A stretch of 49,259 bases of DNA from Steroidobacteraceae bacterium (GTDB taxonomy: Bacteria; Pseudomonadota; Gammaproteobacteria; Steroidobacterales; Steroidobacteraceae), in NCBI GenBank assembly GCA_029266835.1, contig JAQSWD010000007.1:1-49259 (forward strand), read 5' to 3'. The translations under genes and the position numbers were made by a program. The notes below the pieces were generated by a model. It was not told the DNA's origin and did no database searches. It saw only the letters and a list, made by a program, of their open reading frames with translations. Positions 8,579 through 19,151 of the stretch are shown one piece after another; the stretch's first letter is position 1, and each line of letters begins with the position of its first letter.

Positions 8579-10816
8579 GTGACCGGCGCGCTCTCACTAC
8601 TGGCCGGAGTTCTCCTCGGCTTGCTGTCAGCCGGCATACCCGGCGTCTGCTGGCAGGGCGCCGCGGCCTGTCTGCTGATCGCCTGGGGGTTGTCATCCTG
8701 GCGTCGAGAGGGATGGACCCAGGGCTGTGTCATGGTGCTCGCCGGGCAATTGCTTGCGTTCGCCCAGTCGTACGATTGGCAGAAGCGCCGGTTGCCCGAA
8801 GGCGGCTCGGACACGCGCGTGCTGGCCGAAGGCCGCGTCGCCACCATCCCGGCGCGTGAGGGCGCCAGCCTGCGCTTCGACCTGGCCGCCGATTCGATCG
8901 AAGGTCTGCCGGCTACACACAGCGGCAGCATCCTGCGCGTCGAATGGCGCGATCCGCATGCCTCGCCACGCGTGGGCGAACGATGGCGGCTCCTGATGCG
9001 ACTGAGGCCGCTGGAAGAAACGCGCAATTTCTCGGGCTTCGATGGTGGGCGGCTGGCCTTCCGGCAGGGCGTGCACGGCGCCGGCCGCGTGCTCCCTTCG
9101 GCCATGAATGACGTGCTGGAACTCGCACCCGCATCCCTCGACACCTTGCGGGCGCGTATCGGCTCGCGTATCCGCGAATCCATCGCCGACCCCGATGCGG
9201 CGGCGCTGGTCACGGCCTTGTCGGTGGGCCTCACCGCGGGCATGACTCGCGATCAATGGCGTGTGTTCAATGCCACGGGCACCACACACCTGGTCGCCAT
9301 CTCCGGTCTGCACGTGACGCTGTTCGCGTGGCTGATGTTCCGCGGCGCGCGGTTCCTGTGGCGGCGCCTGCCGGCGTTGCACGCGGTGGCGCGCGAACCC
9401 TTCGCGTTGTTGTCAGGACTGGCGGCGGCGGGTGGGTATTCACTGCTGGCCGGGTTGTCCGTGCCCACGCAGCGCACCTGGCTGATGCTGGCGCTGTACG
9501 TCGCCGCGAGGCTCACCGCGCGCCACGTGGATGCCGGCCGCCTCTGGTCGCTGGCGCTGGTGCTCGTGCTGCTGACCGATGTGCGCGCGCCGCTGGCCGC
9601 GGGGTTCTGGCTTTCGTTCATTGCCGTTGGCGTACTGCTGGCGCTCGCTGACCGGTGGTCAGCGTGGCGAGTGCAGTTCGCCGTCACGCTGGCGCTGATG
9701 CCGGCCAGCGTGGCCATTTTCAGCGGCGTGTCGCTGGTCGGTCTCGCGGTCAATCTCATCGCGATTCCTGTCATCTCGCTGGTGTTCGTGCCTCTCGTGC
9801 TGTTCGGAACGCTGGTGGCCTGGTGGGCGCCGGCTCTCGACGCGCCAGTATTCGACCTGGCCGCAAGGCTGTACGAATGGCTGTGGCCAGGGCTCGCGTG
9901 GTGCGCCGACCTCGACGGTGGTGCCATCGATGCTTTCTGGCGCGTGTCGCCGCCGGCATGGTGGTTCCTGGCCGCGGCCCCCGCATCGCTGGTGTGGCTT
10001 TGCCGCTGGCCCTGGGCACTGCGTCTCACGGCAATCTGCGTGTTGCTGCCGTTGTTGCTCCCGCTTCCGGACGGACCCGTTCCGCGCAGCGCTCGCATCG
10101 AAGTGCTGGATGCCGGCAATGGATCCGCGGTGCTCGTCCGCACGCGTTCGCATCTGCTGCTGTTCGACACCGGCGACTCCTGGAACACGCGGGGGTCGAG
10201 GATCAGGCAGGTGGTGATGCCGGCGCTGGATTCCGGAAGCCTGCGGCGAGTGGATGTCCTGCTGATGCCCGCGCTCAACGGCGACCGTGCCCGCGGCGCC
10301 GTGTTGTTAGCGATGGAACGAGGCGTGGGCGAAATGAGCGTGGGCGGCGGCTGGCCCGGAAGTGGTTTGGCCAGCCGCTGCCGGAATGCGTCCTGGCATT
10401 GGGATGGCGTCGAGTTCGTGTCCCATGCCGTGGGGCGTTATTGCCTGTTGCGCATCTCCGTAGGAGAAGCGGCCGTGACCCTGTCGGGCGATCTGGATGC
10501 CGCGGCCGAGCGTGCACTCCTGGCGCGCGCGAGCATGGCCAGCGAACTGGTGGTCATCGGCCGGCAGGGCAGCGAGACGGCATCCTCGCGCGAGTGGATA
10601 GAAAACACGGCGCCGGGATTGGCGATTGCTGCAGGCGGTATCGACGGCGCTCAATCCCGCCGGCGCGTGCTGGAACGCTGGCGTCACCGGGGCGGACGCA
10701 TCCTCGATACACACGTCGATGGTGCCGTCGTACTTGGCCTCACCGCTCGCGGGATCGAAATCCAAGCCACCGCGCGGGCCTCGCGCTTTCCCTTCCACTG
10801 GCGGCGTCCGGTATGA
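8579..10816 (+). CDS. comEC: DNA internalisation-related competence protein ComEC/Rec2, with degenerate C-terminal MBL domain
   Basis: ComEC forms the inner-membrane channel for single-stranded DNA uptake. This 745-residue protein has the full layout: N-terminal hydrophobic helices plus a DUF4131/OB-like region (to about 200), the competence helix bundle with the diagnostic NATGTTHLVAISGLHVTLFA segment, then a metallo-beta-lactamase-like domain from about residue 500 (IEVLDAGNGSAVLVR...LLLFDTGDSW). The metal motifs are lost: the usual SHxDxDHxGG position reads MPALNGDRARG, and the usual HHGS position reads RQGS (IGRQGSETASS). The start is a GTG at 8579. It stands upstream of exbB, as in Pseudomonas. 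The channel call is firm; nuclease activity of the C-domain is unlikely. Confidence 0.92.
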   Translation: MTGALSLLAGVLLGLLSAGIPGVCWQGAAACLLIAWGLSSWRREGWTQGCVMVLAGQLLAFAQSYDWQKRRLPEGGSDTRVLAEGRVATIPAREGASLRFDLAADSIEGLPATHSGSILRVEWRDPHASPRVGERWRLLMRLRPLEETRNFSGFDGGRLAFRQGVHGAGRVLPSAMNDVLELAPASLDTLRARIGSRIRESIADPDAAALVTALSVGLTAGMTRDQWRVFNATGTTHLVAISGLHVTLFAWLMFRGARFLWRRLPALHAVAREPFALLSGLAAAGGYSLLAGLSVPTQRTWLMLALYVAARLTARHVDAGRLWSLALVLVLLTDVRAPLAAGFWLSFIAVGVLLALADRWSAWRVQFAVTLALMPASVAIFSGVSLVGLAVNLIAIPVISLVFVPLVLFGTLVAWWAPALDAPVFDLAARLYEWLWPGLAWCADLDGGAIDAFWRVSPPAWWFLAAAPASLVWLCRWPWALRLTAICVLLPLLLPLPDGPVPRSARIEVLDAGNGSAVLVRTRSHLLLFDTGDSWNTRGSRIRQVVMPALDSGSLRRVDVLLMPALNGDRARGAVLLAMERGVGEMSVGGGWPGSGLASRCRNASWHWDGVEFVSHAVGRYCLLRISVGEAAVTLSGDLDAAAERALLARASMASELVVIGRQGSETASSREWIENTAPGLAIAAGGIDGAQSRRRVLERWRHRGGRILDTHVDGAVVLGLTARGIEIQATARASRFPFHWRRPV

Positions 10817-10825
10817 TCCAACCCC

Positions 10826-11470
10826 ATGTGGGAAATAGTGAAATCCGGCGGCCCCTTCATGGTGCCGATCATCCTGTGTTCCATCGTTCTGGTGGGCATC
10901 GTTCTCGAGCGACTCTGGACCTTGCAACGCAAACGCGTGCTTCCGCAGGAGCTCATCAAGAAGGTGTCGCAGCTCGCGGATGCCAACCAGGTCAACACCA
11001 AGGTAATCGAGGCGCTGGAGAAGAATTCACCGCTGGGCCGGGTGCTGGCCGCCGCGCTGGCCAATCGCAATCGCGGCCGCGCCATCATGATGGAACGCGT
11101 GGAGGACACGGGGCGTCACGTGGTGCACGAACTGGAACGCTTCGTGAATTCCGTGGGCACCATCGCGAGCATCGCACCGTTGTTAGGTCTTCTGGGTACG
11201 GTCACCGGCATCATCAATGCCTTCAAGGCCGTCATGCTCGGCGGCATGGGCGACCCGCGCATGCTGGCGCAGGGCATCTCCGAAGCGCTGATCTGCACTG
11301 CGGGCGGCCTGGCCGTGGCCATCCCGGCCTACATCGCGCACCGCTACCTGCGCGGCAAGGTCGAACGTATCGTGGTGGACATGGAAAAGGTGGCCGTGAA
11401 CTTCGCCGACTCGCTGGGAGCGAGCGAGCAGGGCGGTGAAGGCGACGGCGGAATCGCGCGCCCGGCATGA
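10826..11470 (+). CDS. exbB: ExbB/TolQ/MotA family proton channel protein
   Basis: This 214-residue inner-membrane protein has the MotA/TolQ/ExbB pattern: one N-terminal helix (FMVPIILCSIVLVGIVLERL), a cytoplasmic loop, then two helices including the signature SIAPLLGLLGTVTGIINAF and a second ending near AVAIPAYIAHRYL. It pairs with the next gene as the stator of a proton-driven motor energising an outer-membrane process. The position between comEC and msbA is conserved in gammaproteobacteria, where the pair is annotated as ExbB/ExbD-like without a proven TonB partner. It starts 9 bp after the comEC stop and overlaps exbD by 4 bp. Confidence 0.93.
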   Translation: MWEIVKSGGPFMVPIILCSIVLVGIVLERLWTLQRKRVLPQELIKKVSQLADANQVNTKVIEALEKNSPLGRVLAAALANRNRGRAIMMERVEDTGRHVVHELERFVNSVGTIASIAPLLGLLGTVTGIINAFKAVMLGGMGDPRMLAQGISEALICTAGGLAVAIPAYIAHRYLRGKVERIVVDMEKVAVNFADSLGASEQGGEGDGGIARPA

Positions 11471-11898
11471 AACTGCGATCGCGAAAGTCGAACGATGATC
11501 CCGAGATCAACCTGATCCCGTTGATCGACGTCGCGCTGCTGCTGGTCATCTTCTTCATGTTGTCTTCGACCTTCATGCAGGAAGGCCGGCTCAAGATCGA
11601 ATTGCCCCAGGCCAGCATGGTGCCTACCGGCAAGCAGAAGACCGACCCGCTGGTGGTCTCGGTGACGCAGTCGGGCGGTTATCGCGTCAACGATCGCGAA
11701 CTCGTCAATTCGAGCGCCGACACGCTGCGCGCCGCCATCGTCGAAGTCGCCGGAGCCAATCGCGAGATGCAGGTGACCGTGCGCGCCGATGCGCGCTCCA
11801 CGCACCAGTCGGTGATCTCGGTGCTCGACGTGCTGGGCAAACTCGGGTTCCAGCGAATCAGGTTCGCCACCACCGAAGACACCCAGCCAGCGAAATGA
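11467..11898 (+). CDS. exbD: ExbD/TolR family biopolymer transport protein
   Basis: This 143-residue protein has a single N-terminal transmembrane helix carrying the conserved proton-path aspartate (D21 in INLIPLIDVALLLVIFF) followed by a periplasmic domain, as in ExbD and TolR. It is translationally coupled to exbB through an ATGA overlap. Its partner for force transmission (TonB or a TonB-like protein) is not encoded in the window. The next gene is msbA, 10 bp downstream. Confidence 0.93.
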   Translation: MKLRSRKSNDDPEINLIPLIDVALLLVIFFMLSSTFMQEGRLKIELPQASMVPTGKQKTDPLVVSVTQSGGYRVNDRELVNSSADTLRAAIVEVAGANREMQVTVRADARSTHQSVISVLDVLGKLGFQRIRFATTEDTQPAK

Positions 11899-11908
11899 AC
11901 CCGGCGAA

Positions 11909-13660
<1,752 letters not shown>

Positions 13661-13667
13661 AGTTTGA

Positions 13668-14705
13668 ATGGCAAGCGCGGGATCGAAGCTGGAAGCGATG
13701 TGGTATGGCGGCGAGCGCTCGCCATGGCTCGCGCCGTTGTCCTTTCTGTATGGCGCGGTCATGTCACTGCGCGGGTTCCTGTATCGCATCGGCCTGCGCC
13801 ACCGCGCGCGCATGCCGGTACCCGTGGTGGTGGTTGGCAACCTGACGGTGGGCGGCACCGGCAAGACACCGCTGGTGGCTTGGTTGTCCACGCATCTCGC
13901 CGCCTGCGGACTGCGCGTCGCCATTGTCTCGCGCGGCTATGGCGGACGCGCCAGGGGCGTCACGCGCGTGACCATACACAGCCGCCCATCCGAAGTCGGT
14001 GACGAGCCGCTGCTGCTGGCGCGCCGCGCGCAGGCGACGGTGTTCGTGAGCAAGGACCGGGTGGCGGCTGCAAAGCAAGCCGTGGCAGAAGGCGCCGACC
14101 TCGTGATGACGGACGATGGCCTGCAGCACCTGCGACTGATGCGCGATTGCGAGATCGTGGTGATCGATGGTCAGCGAGGCTTCGGCAATGGCTGCCTGCT
14201 GCCTCGCGGGCCTTTGCGTGAATCGCCCCGACGTCTGCGGCGCGTGAACGCGGTGGTGGTGAACGGCACGCTGAAGGACGGATTCGCGCTGCCGAGGTTC
14301 GTCACCCATACGGCCTTCAACATGCGCATGCGCCCGGGCGACGCGCGCCCGGTGGCCGGAGGCGGGGCGTTGCGGTCGCTCTCGAGTTTCCGCAGCGCGG
14401 GCGTGCACGCGGTGGCGGCCATCGGCAATCCGCAGCGCTTCTTCGACATGCTGCGCGAGGCCGGGCTCACGCTGTACGAACATCCCATGCCGGATCATCA
14501 TCCGTTCAAGCCCGGCGACCTGAATTTCGGTGACGAGCTGCCGGTGCTCATGACCGAGAAGGATGCCGTAAAATGCGCCTCATTCGCCGAGCCCCGCTGC
14601 TGGTACGTGCCGGTCACGGCGGAGTTCGAGGAAAGCCAGGCGCGCGCGCTCGTCGACCTGGTGATCGCCCGGGTCAACGCTTTCAACGCCCAAGTTCGTA
14701 AATGA
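13668..14705 (+). CDS. lpxK: Tetraacyldisaccharide 4'-kinase LpxK
   Basis: LpxK phosphorylates the 4' position of the tetraacyl disaccharide to make lipid IVA on the inner face of the cytoplasmic membrane. The 345-residue protein has the LpxK Walker A (NLTVGGTGKTPLVAWL), VSRGYGGRARG, GDEPLLLARRA, and the MTDDGLQHLRLMRDCEIVVID block, all family signatures. The N-terminal hydrophobic helix is the membrane anchor. It directly follows msbA and precedes the Trm112-like and kdsB genes, so this block covers lipid A completion, export and Kdo activation. Confidence 0.96.
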   Translation: MASAGSKLEAMWYGGERSPWLAPLSFLYGAVMSLRGFLYRIGLRHRARMPVPVVVVGNLTVGGTGKTPLVAWLSTHLAACGLRVAIVSRGYGGRARGVTRVTIHSRPSEVGDEPLLLARRAQATVFVSKDRVAAAKQAVAEGADLVMTDDGLQHLRLMRDCEIVVIDGQRGFGNGCLLPRGPLRESPRRLRRVNAVVVNGTLKDGFALPRFVTHTAFNMRMRPGDARPVAGGGALRSLSSFRSAGVHAVAAIGNPQRFFDMLREAGLTLYEHPMPDHHPFKPGDLNFGDELPVLMTEKDAVKCASFAEPRCWYVPVTAEFEESQARALVDLVIARVNAFNAQVRK

Positions 14706-14727
14706 GGGCCGCAAATGAATCGCCTAC

Positions 14728-14922
14728 ATGGATGACAGGTTGTTGGACATCCTCGCGTGCCCCGTCTGCAAGGGGCCGCTGAAATTCCACAAGGCCGAGC
14801 AGGTGCTGGTATGCCGCGCTGAACGGCTGGCGTTTCCCTTGCGTGACGGCGTGCCCTTGCTGCACGAGGAGGACGCGCGCCAGCTGCCGTCCGACGACCC
14901 GTTGATGGCGCGCAGCCCATGA
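14728..14922 (+). CDS. Trm112 family protein (YcaR-like)
   Basis: This is a 64-residue protein with the Trm112/YcaR pattern: LLDILACPVCKGPL at the N-terminus (C11, C14) and LVCRAERLAFPLRDGVPLL with C29. Bacterial members sit between lpxK and kdsB in many gammaproteobacteria, exactly as here. Their exact role is unclear, though eukaryotic and archaeal Trm112 activate methyltransferases. The gene overlaps kdsB by 4 bp (ATGA), suggesting translational coupling. Confidence 0.9.
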   Translation: MDDRLLDILACPVCKGPLKFHKAEQVLVCRAERLAFPLRDGVPLLHEEDARQLPSDDPLMARSP

Positions 14923-15665
14923 ATTTCAGGGTCGTCATTCCCGCCCGATACGATTCTTCGCGCTTGCCCGGCAAGGCGCTGCTGCCCCTGGCCGGCAAGC
15001 CCATGTTGCAATGGGTGCATGAGCGCGCGCGCGCCAGCGGCGCCGCGGAAGTGTGCGTGGCCACCGACGACGAGCGCATCGCCGTGGCGGCGCGCGGTTT
15101 CGGCGCCGACGTCGCGATGACGGCGCGCACGCATGTCTCGGGCACCGACCGCATCGCCGAAGTGGCCACTACGCGTGGCTGGCAGGACGACGACATCGTG
15201 GTCAACGTGCAGGGCGACGAGCCGCTGATCCCGCCGGTGGTCATCGACCAGGTGGCCAAGCTACTGACCGCGAATCCGCGCGCCGACATCGGCACGCTGG
15301 CGGTGAAGATCGATTCGGTGGCGGATCTCAATGACCCGAACGTGGTGAAAGCCGCCTGCAGCGTCGACGGACGTGCCTTGTATTTTTCGCGCGCACCCGT
15401 CCCCTTCAATCGTGATTCGCCGGCCACGTTGACGCCGGCGACCTTGCGGCACGTGGGCATCTATTCCTATCGTGTATCGGCGCTCAAGCGCCTGGCGAAA
15501 CTTTCGCCCGCTCGGCTCGAGCTCATCGAGAAACTCGAACAGCTGCGCGCGCTGGAGAACGGCATGGAAATTCGCGTGGCGCTGGCCGTCGAGAGGCCGT
15601 TGGCCGATGTGAACACCGCGGCCGACCTGGAGCGCGCCGAACGCGCACTGCGGGTGCGGCCATGA
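14919..15665 (+). CDS. kdsB: 3-deoxy-manno-octulosonate cytidylyltransferase KdsB
   Basis: KdsB activates Kdo with CTP to CMP-Kdo for lipopolysaccharide inner-core assembly. The 248-residue protein opens with VVIPARYDSSRLPGKAL and contains CVATDDERI, HVSGTDRIAEV, VNVQGDEPLIPP and the ...HVGIYSYRVSALKRL segment, all standard for the family. Both ends overlap neighbours by 4 bp (ATGA), with the Trm112-like gene upstream and a MOSC gene downstream, so it belongs to one tightly coupled operon. Confidence 0.97.
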   Translation: MNFRVVIPARYDSSRLPGKALLPLAGKPMLQWVHERARASGAAEVCVATDDERIAVAARGFGADVAMTARTHVSGTDRIAEVATTRGWQDDDIVVNVQGDEPLIPPVVIDQVAKLLTANPRADIGTLAVKIDSVADLNDPNVVKAACSVDGRALYFSRAPVPFNRDSPATLTPATLRHVGIYSYRVSALKRLAKLSPARLELIEKLEQLRALENGMEIRVALAVERPLADVNTAADLERAERALRVRP

Positions 15666-16489
15666 AGGCGAACCTCACCGATCTCAATGTCTACCCGGTG
15701 AAATCGTGCCGCGGCATGCCGCTGGCGGCGGCCGAGCTCACGCGCACCGGGCTGCTTCACGATCGTCACTGGATGCTGGTGCGGCCCAATGGCCGCTTCG
15801 TCACGCAGCGCGAGCTGCCGCGCATGGCGCTGATCGGCACCCGTGTCGGCAGCGATGGATTGACGCTGACCGCGCCGGGAATGCCGGCGCTCGAAGTGCC
15901 GCGATTTCCTGCGGGCGAGTCGCGCCCGGTGACGGTGTGGAAGTTCGACGGCCGCGGCATCGACTGCGGCGCGGAGGCTTCCGCCTGGGTGACCCGGTAC
16001 CTCGAGACCGAACTGTCGCTGGTCGCCTTCGACGTGGATGCACCACGCACCTGCAGTCCGGACTGGACGCAGGGCGTACACGCCATCACCGAATTCGCGG
16101 ATGGGTTCCCCATATTGGTGATCTCGCGCGCGTCGCTTGCCGATCTGAATTCACGCCTGGGTTCGAAATCGCAGCGGCCTCTACCCATGGAGCGCTTCCG
16201 TCCCAACGTGGTCATCGATGGCGTCGGCGCCTTCGACGAGGACCGCATCCATGAGCTGCGCGTCGGCGGCGTCACCTTGCGCATGGTCAAACCCTGCACG
16301 CGATGCACGATCACCACCACGGACCAGCAGACCGGCACGCTCGACGGCGTGGAGCCGCTGCGCACACTCAAGGAGTTCCGATTCGATCGCGAGTTGAAAG
16401 GCGTGTGCTTCGGGCAGAACGCGATCGTGGTGAGCGGGGTGGGCGAGCGGCTGCGCGTGGGCGATTCCTTCGAGATCGCCTGGAAGTGA
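15662..16489 (+). CDS. MOSC domain protein (MOSC_N plus MOSC)
   Basis: This 275-residue protein has an N-terminal beta-barrel domain (LNVYPVKSCRGMPL...LLHDRHWMLVRPNGRFVTQR) and a C-terminal MOSC domain with the characteristic MVKPCTRCTITTTDQQTG segment containing the conserved cysteine. MOSC proteins are linked to molybdenum-cofactor sulfur chemistry, in enzymes such as mARC and YcbX that reduce N-hydroxylated compounds. No ferredoxin domain is fused here. Its start overlaps the kdsB stop by 4 bp, so it rides at the end of the lipid A/Kdo operon, though no functional link to lipopolysaccharide is evident. It converges with the next gene after only 7 bp. Confidence 0.9.
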   Translation: MKANLTDLNVYPVKSCRGMPLAAAELTRTGLLHDRHWMLVRPNGRFVTQRELPRMALIGTRVGSDGLTLTAPGMPALEVPRFPAGESRPVTVWKFDGRGIDCGAEASAWVTRYLETELSLVAFDVDAPRTCSPDWTQGVHAITEFADGFPILVISRASLADLNSRLGSKSQRPLPMERFRPNVVIDGVGAFDEDRIHELRVGGVTLRMVKPCTRCTITTTDQQTGTLDGVEPLRTLKEFRFDRELKGVCFGQNAIVVSGVGERLRVGDSFEIAWK

Positions 16490-16496
16490 CCTTGCT

Positions 16497-18431
16497 CTAG
16501 CGCTGGCGCGCGGAAGTCACGATCGATACCGTCGCATGGCGCGCCGGGTTGAAAATCTCCACGCGATCGCGTCCCTGGGTCTTCGCCACGTATAGCGCGA
16601 TGTCGGCACGGCGCGCGATCTGGTCGAACAGCACGTCGCCGCCTTCGTAACCGGCGAGGCCCAGGCTCAGCGTGACGGTCACGCTCTGGTCGTCGATGCG
16701 CAGCTGCTGTTCGCGCAGCGAATTGCGCAGCCGCTCGGCGGATGCGCGCGCCTGGTCCATGGTGCAATCCGGGAACAGCACCAGGAATTCCTCGCCGCCG
16801 TAACGCCCGAAGATCTCTCGAGTGTGCAGTGTCGTGCGCATGGCGGCCGCGAAGCGCTGCAACAGCTGATCGCCCACGGCGTGCCCGAAGCGGTCATTGA
16901 TCGTCTTGAAGTGGTCGAGGTCGATGAGCCCGATGATCAGCGAGCCCTTGGCTTCGCGCGCACGGGTGAGCAGCTCCACGGCCTTGCGCACGATGGCGCG
17001 CCGGTTCAGCAGGCCGGTGAGTTCGTCGCGCTCGGCCAGCCGGATCAGCTCGGCGCGATGCCGGCGATGTGACAACAGTGCGTAACCGAGGAAGAACGCG
17101 GTGACCAGGCCCGTGAGGCCGGCGATGGCCACCAGCTGCGTGGTGCGCGTCTGGCTGTTGAGGCGTTCCTCGGCGAGTTTCTTGTCCTTCTCGAGCAGCG
17201 CAATCTTCTGCTTTTCCTGGTCGTTCTCGAACTGCACGCGCAGCTGCGCGACCTCCCGGATGCGATCGAGCGTGCCCTGTTCACGCATGCGACGCAGGTA
17301 TTCGCCCTGGTCGGTGAACGCGGCGGGGTAGTTGCCCACGGCGGCGTGCGCGCGCGAGCGCAGTTCGTAGAGTTCGGCGATGTCGTCGGCAGGTTGCGCG
17401 CCACCAGGCGCGATGGCGCGATCGAATTGCGCCACGGCATCCTTGGAGCGGCCCAAAGCGAGGAACAGGCGCCCGCGCAATGCCGCCAGCGTGCGGTAGT
17501 CGTTGTCGTCCATGCCCGAGGTCTGCGACAGCGTGAGCTCGGCGCGGTCGCACCAGGTCGCGGCCTGGGCCAGCGCATTGCGGTCGATCTGCACGCCGCA
17601 CATTCGCATCTGCGAGAGCCCGGTGCCGACGCGGTCGCCGATGTCATCGTGGATGCGCAACGCTTCCGTGGCCGCGATCAGCGCCTCGTCGAGACGGCCC
17701 GCGGCCTTGAGAATGGCGGACCGGCGATCGAGCGCGGTGGCCAGCCGGATCTGCGCTTTTTCGGCGCGGAAGAACGCGATGGTTTCATCCACGAGCGCCA
17801 GCGCCTGCGGATAGTCGCGCACGGAAAACTGCGCCATGGACAGCCGGCCCGCGGCCACCATGGCTTCTTCGCGCGACGCGTGCCGACGCAGCAGCGCGTA
17901 CGCGCGCAGCAGGTCATCCAGTGCCTGGTCCGGGTTGCCGTCGCGGAAATTCAGCCAGCCGCGATCGCGAAGCACGCAGCCCAGCGCCAGCGGGCGATCG
18001 CGAACCGAATCGATGACGCGCGTGAGTTCGACGGTGGCCGCGTCGATGCCCCCCACGTTGGTGGACACCAGCGCGCGCACGGTGCGCATGCGTACCGCGA
18101 TGTCCGACATGTCGCCCGCAGGCAGCAAGGCCAGGCCCGCGTCGGCATGCGTGATGCTCTGCCGGCTGAAGCCCAGCTGGCGCGCCGCATCGGCGGCGAT
18201 GGCATGCAGCGCCGCGCGGCGCGCAGGCGGCATGTCGGAGGCGGTGGAAATGGTGTCGGCGAGTCGCGGCAGCGCCGACGCCGGATCACGGAAAGCCAGC
18301 TCGTCGATCTCCGCCAGGTCGCCGGTCTGCTGGCCCACGCAGGCGGCAAATATCTTCGGGCACGCGCAAAACAAGAGCGCCAGTAGTCCGCTGGCGCGCA
18401 GTCGGACCTTCCTGGTGTTCGCGCGAATCAC
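16497..18431 (-). CDS. Exported TPR sensor diguanylate cyclase (TPR - TM - GGDEF)
   Basis: This 644-residue protein starts with a signal-like segment, followed by a periplasmic region rich in TPR-like helix pairs (about 60-380), a coiled coil (about 385-430), one transmembrane helix (LVAIAGLTGLVTAFFLGYAL) and a cytoplasmic GGDEF domain. The active site is intact as GRYGGEEFLVLF at about 543, with DLDHFKTINDRFGH earlier, so it should make cyclic di-GMP. The inhibitory I-site RxxD is not present; that position reads HTRE. The start is a GTG at 18431. It is the most downstream gene of a three-gene minus-strand group and converges with the MOSC gene. Confidence 0.9.
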   Translation of the reverse strand: MIRANTRKVRLRASGLLALLFCACPKIFAACVGQQTGDLAEIDELAFRDPASALPRLADTISTASDMPPARRAALHAIAADAARQLGFSRQSITHADAGLALLPAGDMSDIAVRMRTVRALVSTNVGGIDAATVELTRVIDSVRDRPLALGCVLRDRGWLNFRDGNPDQALDDLLRAYALLRRHASREEAMVAAGRLSMAQFSVRDYPQALALVDETIAFFRAEKAQIRLATALDRRSAILKAAGRLDEALIAATEALRIHDDIGDRVGTGLSQMRMCGVQIDRNALAQAATWCDRAELTLSQTSGMDDNDYRTLAALRGRLFLALGRSKDAVAQFDRAIAPGGAQPADDIAELYELRSRAHAAVGNYPAAFTDQGEYLRRMREQGTLDRIREVAQLRVQFENDQEKQKIALLEKDKKLAEERLNSQTRTTQLVAIAGLTGLVTAFFLGYALLSHRRHRAELIRLAERDELTGLLNRRAIVRKAVELLTRAREAKGSLIIGLIDLDHFKTINDRFGHAVGDQLLQRFAAAMRTTLHTREIFGRYGGEEFLVLFPDCTMDQARASAERLRNSLREQQLRIDDQSVTVTLSLGLAGYEGGDVLFDQIARRADIALYVAKTQGRDRVEIFNPARHATVSIVTSARQR

Positions 18432-18465
18432 AGCGCGTAGTCTACGCGCCCGCGCTGCGCTGCGG

Positions 18466-19143
18466 TCAGGGACGTTTGACGGAATGCGGTTCCTGAGAAG
18501 GAATTCCGGGCTCGAGGGGGATGCCGAAGAAGCCGAAGGCCGATCCCTCGGTGGTCTCCATGGTGACGAGAACGCGCAACTCGAGCGGCTCCGATCCCTG
18601 GCGGGTCACTGAATAGAGTTGGCGATATGCGCTGCTCGCGTCGGCTTTGCGCGAGCCCAGCGCCGCGGCGGAGGTCACCCGTACGCCCTCGACATTCTTG
18701 AAGCCCACGGTGAGGTTCGACCCCGAAATCCGCGGTATCGCGGCCAGGTGCAAAGTGGCGGGCTGACCGGCCGTGGGCGGTGACTCGAAGCTGTACTTGA
18801 GATCCACGGGCACGCCGATCTTGCCGGCGGCGCGGGCTGAGGTCATGGATTCCAGGGGCGGCGGGTTCGCCGCCGATGTGGGTCTTGCCACGGGGGAGGG
18901 TTCGGCGGGTGCGGGCGCGTCCGGAGCGGGCTGTGCCGGCGCGGCTGGCGTCTCGTCCGGTGGCGGCAGGTCGGAAGGAGCGGGCGAGGACTCGTTCGGT
19001 GCTTCACCTGCCGTCGAGCCCGGTGGTGCCTGATCCGGGGCGTCATCGGCGCGCGGCGCCGGGTCGCAGGCGGCGAGCATCGCGATGGTGCAGGCGGCGA
19101 CGGCGGCCAGGCAAATTGTCATGGGTCTGGTTCGGCTGCTCAT
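18466..19143 (-). CDS. Proline/alanine-rich lipoprotein of unknown function
   Basis: The ATG at 19143 gives a 225-residue lipoprotein with a lipobox (MLAAC). A longer open frame upstream lacks a signal peptide and overlaps the previous gene, so it was not used. After the lipidated cysteine comes a long Pro/Ala/Glu-rich linker (about 90 residues), then a globular part (KIGVPVDLKYSFESPP...TVGFKNVEGVRV...ELRVLVTMETTEG) that looks like an all-beta sandwich. No known family was recognised. It begins 8 bp after the stop of the PKD metalloprotease lipoprotein, so the two are almost certainly co-expressed and may act together at the outer membrane. Confidence 0.75.
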   Translation of the reverse strand: MSSRTRPMTICLAAVAACTIAMLAACDPAPRADDAPDQAPPGSTAGEAPNESSPAPSDLPPPDETPAAPAQPAPDAPAPAEPSPVARPTSAANPPPLESMTSARAAGKIGVPVDLKYSFESPPTAGQPATLHLAAIPRISGSNLTVGFKNVEGVRVTSAAALGSRKADASSAYRQLYSVTRQGSEPLELRVLVTMETTEGSAFGFFGIPLEPGIPSQEPHSVKRP

Positions 19144-19151
19144 GGTGCGCC

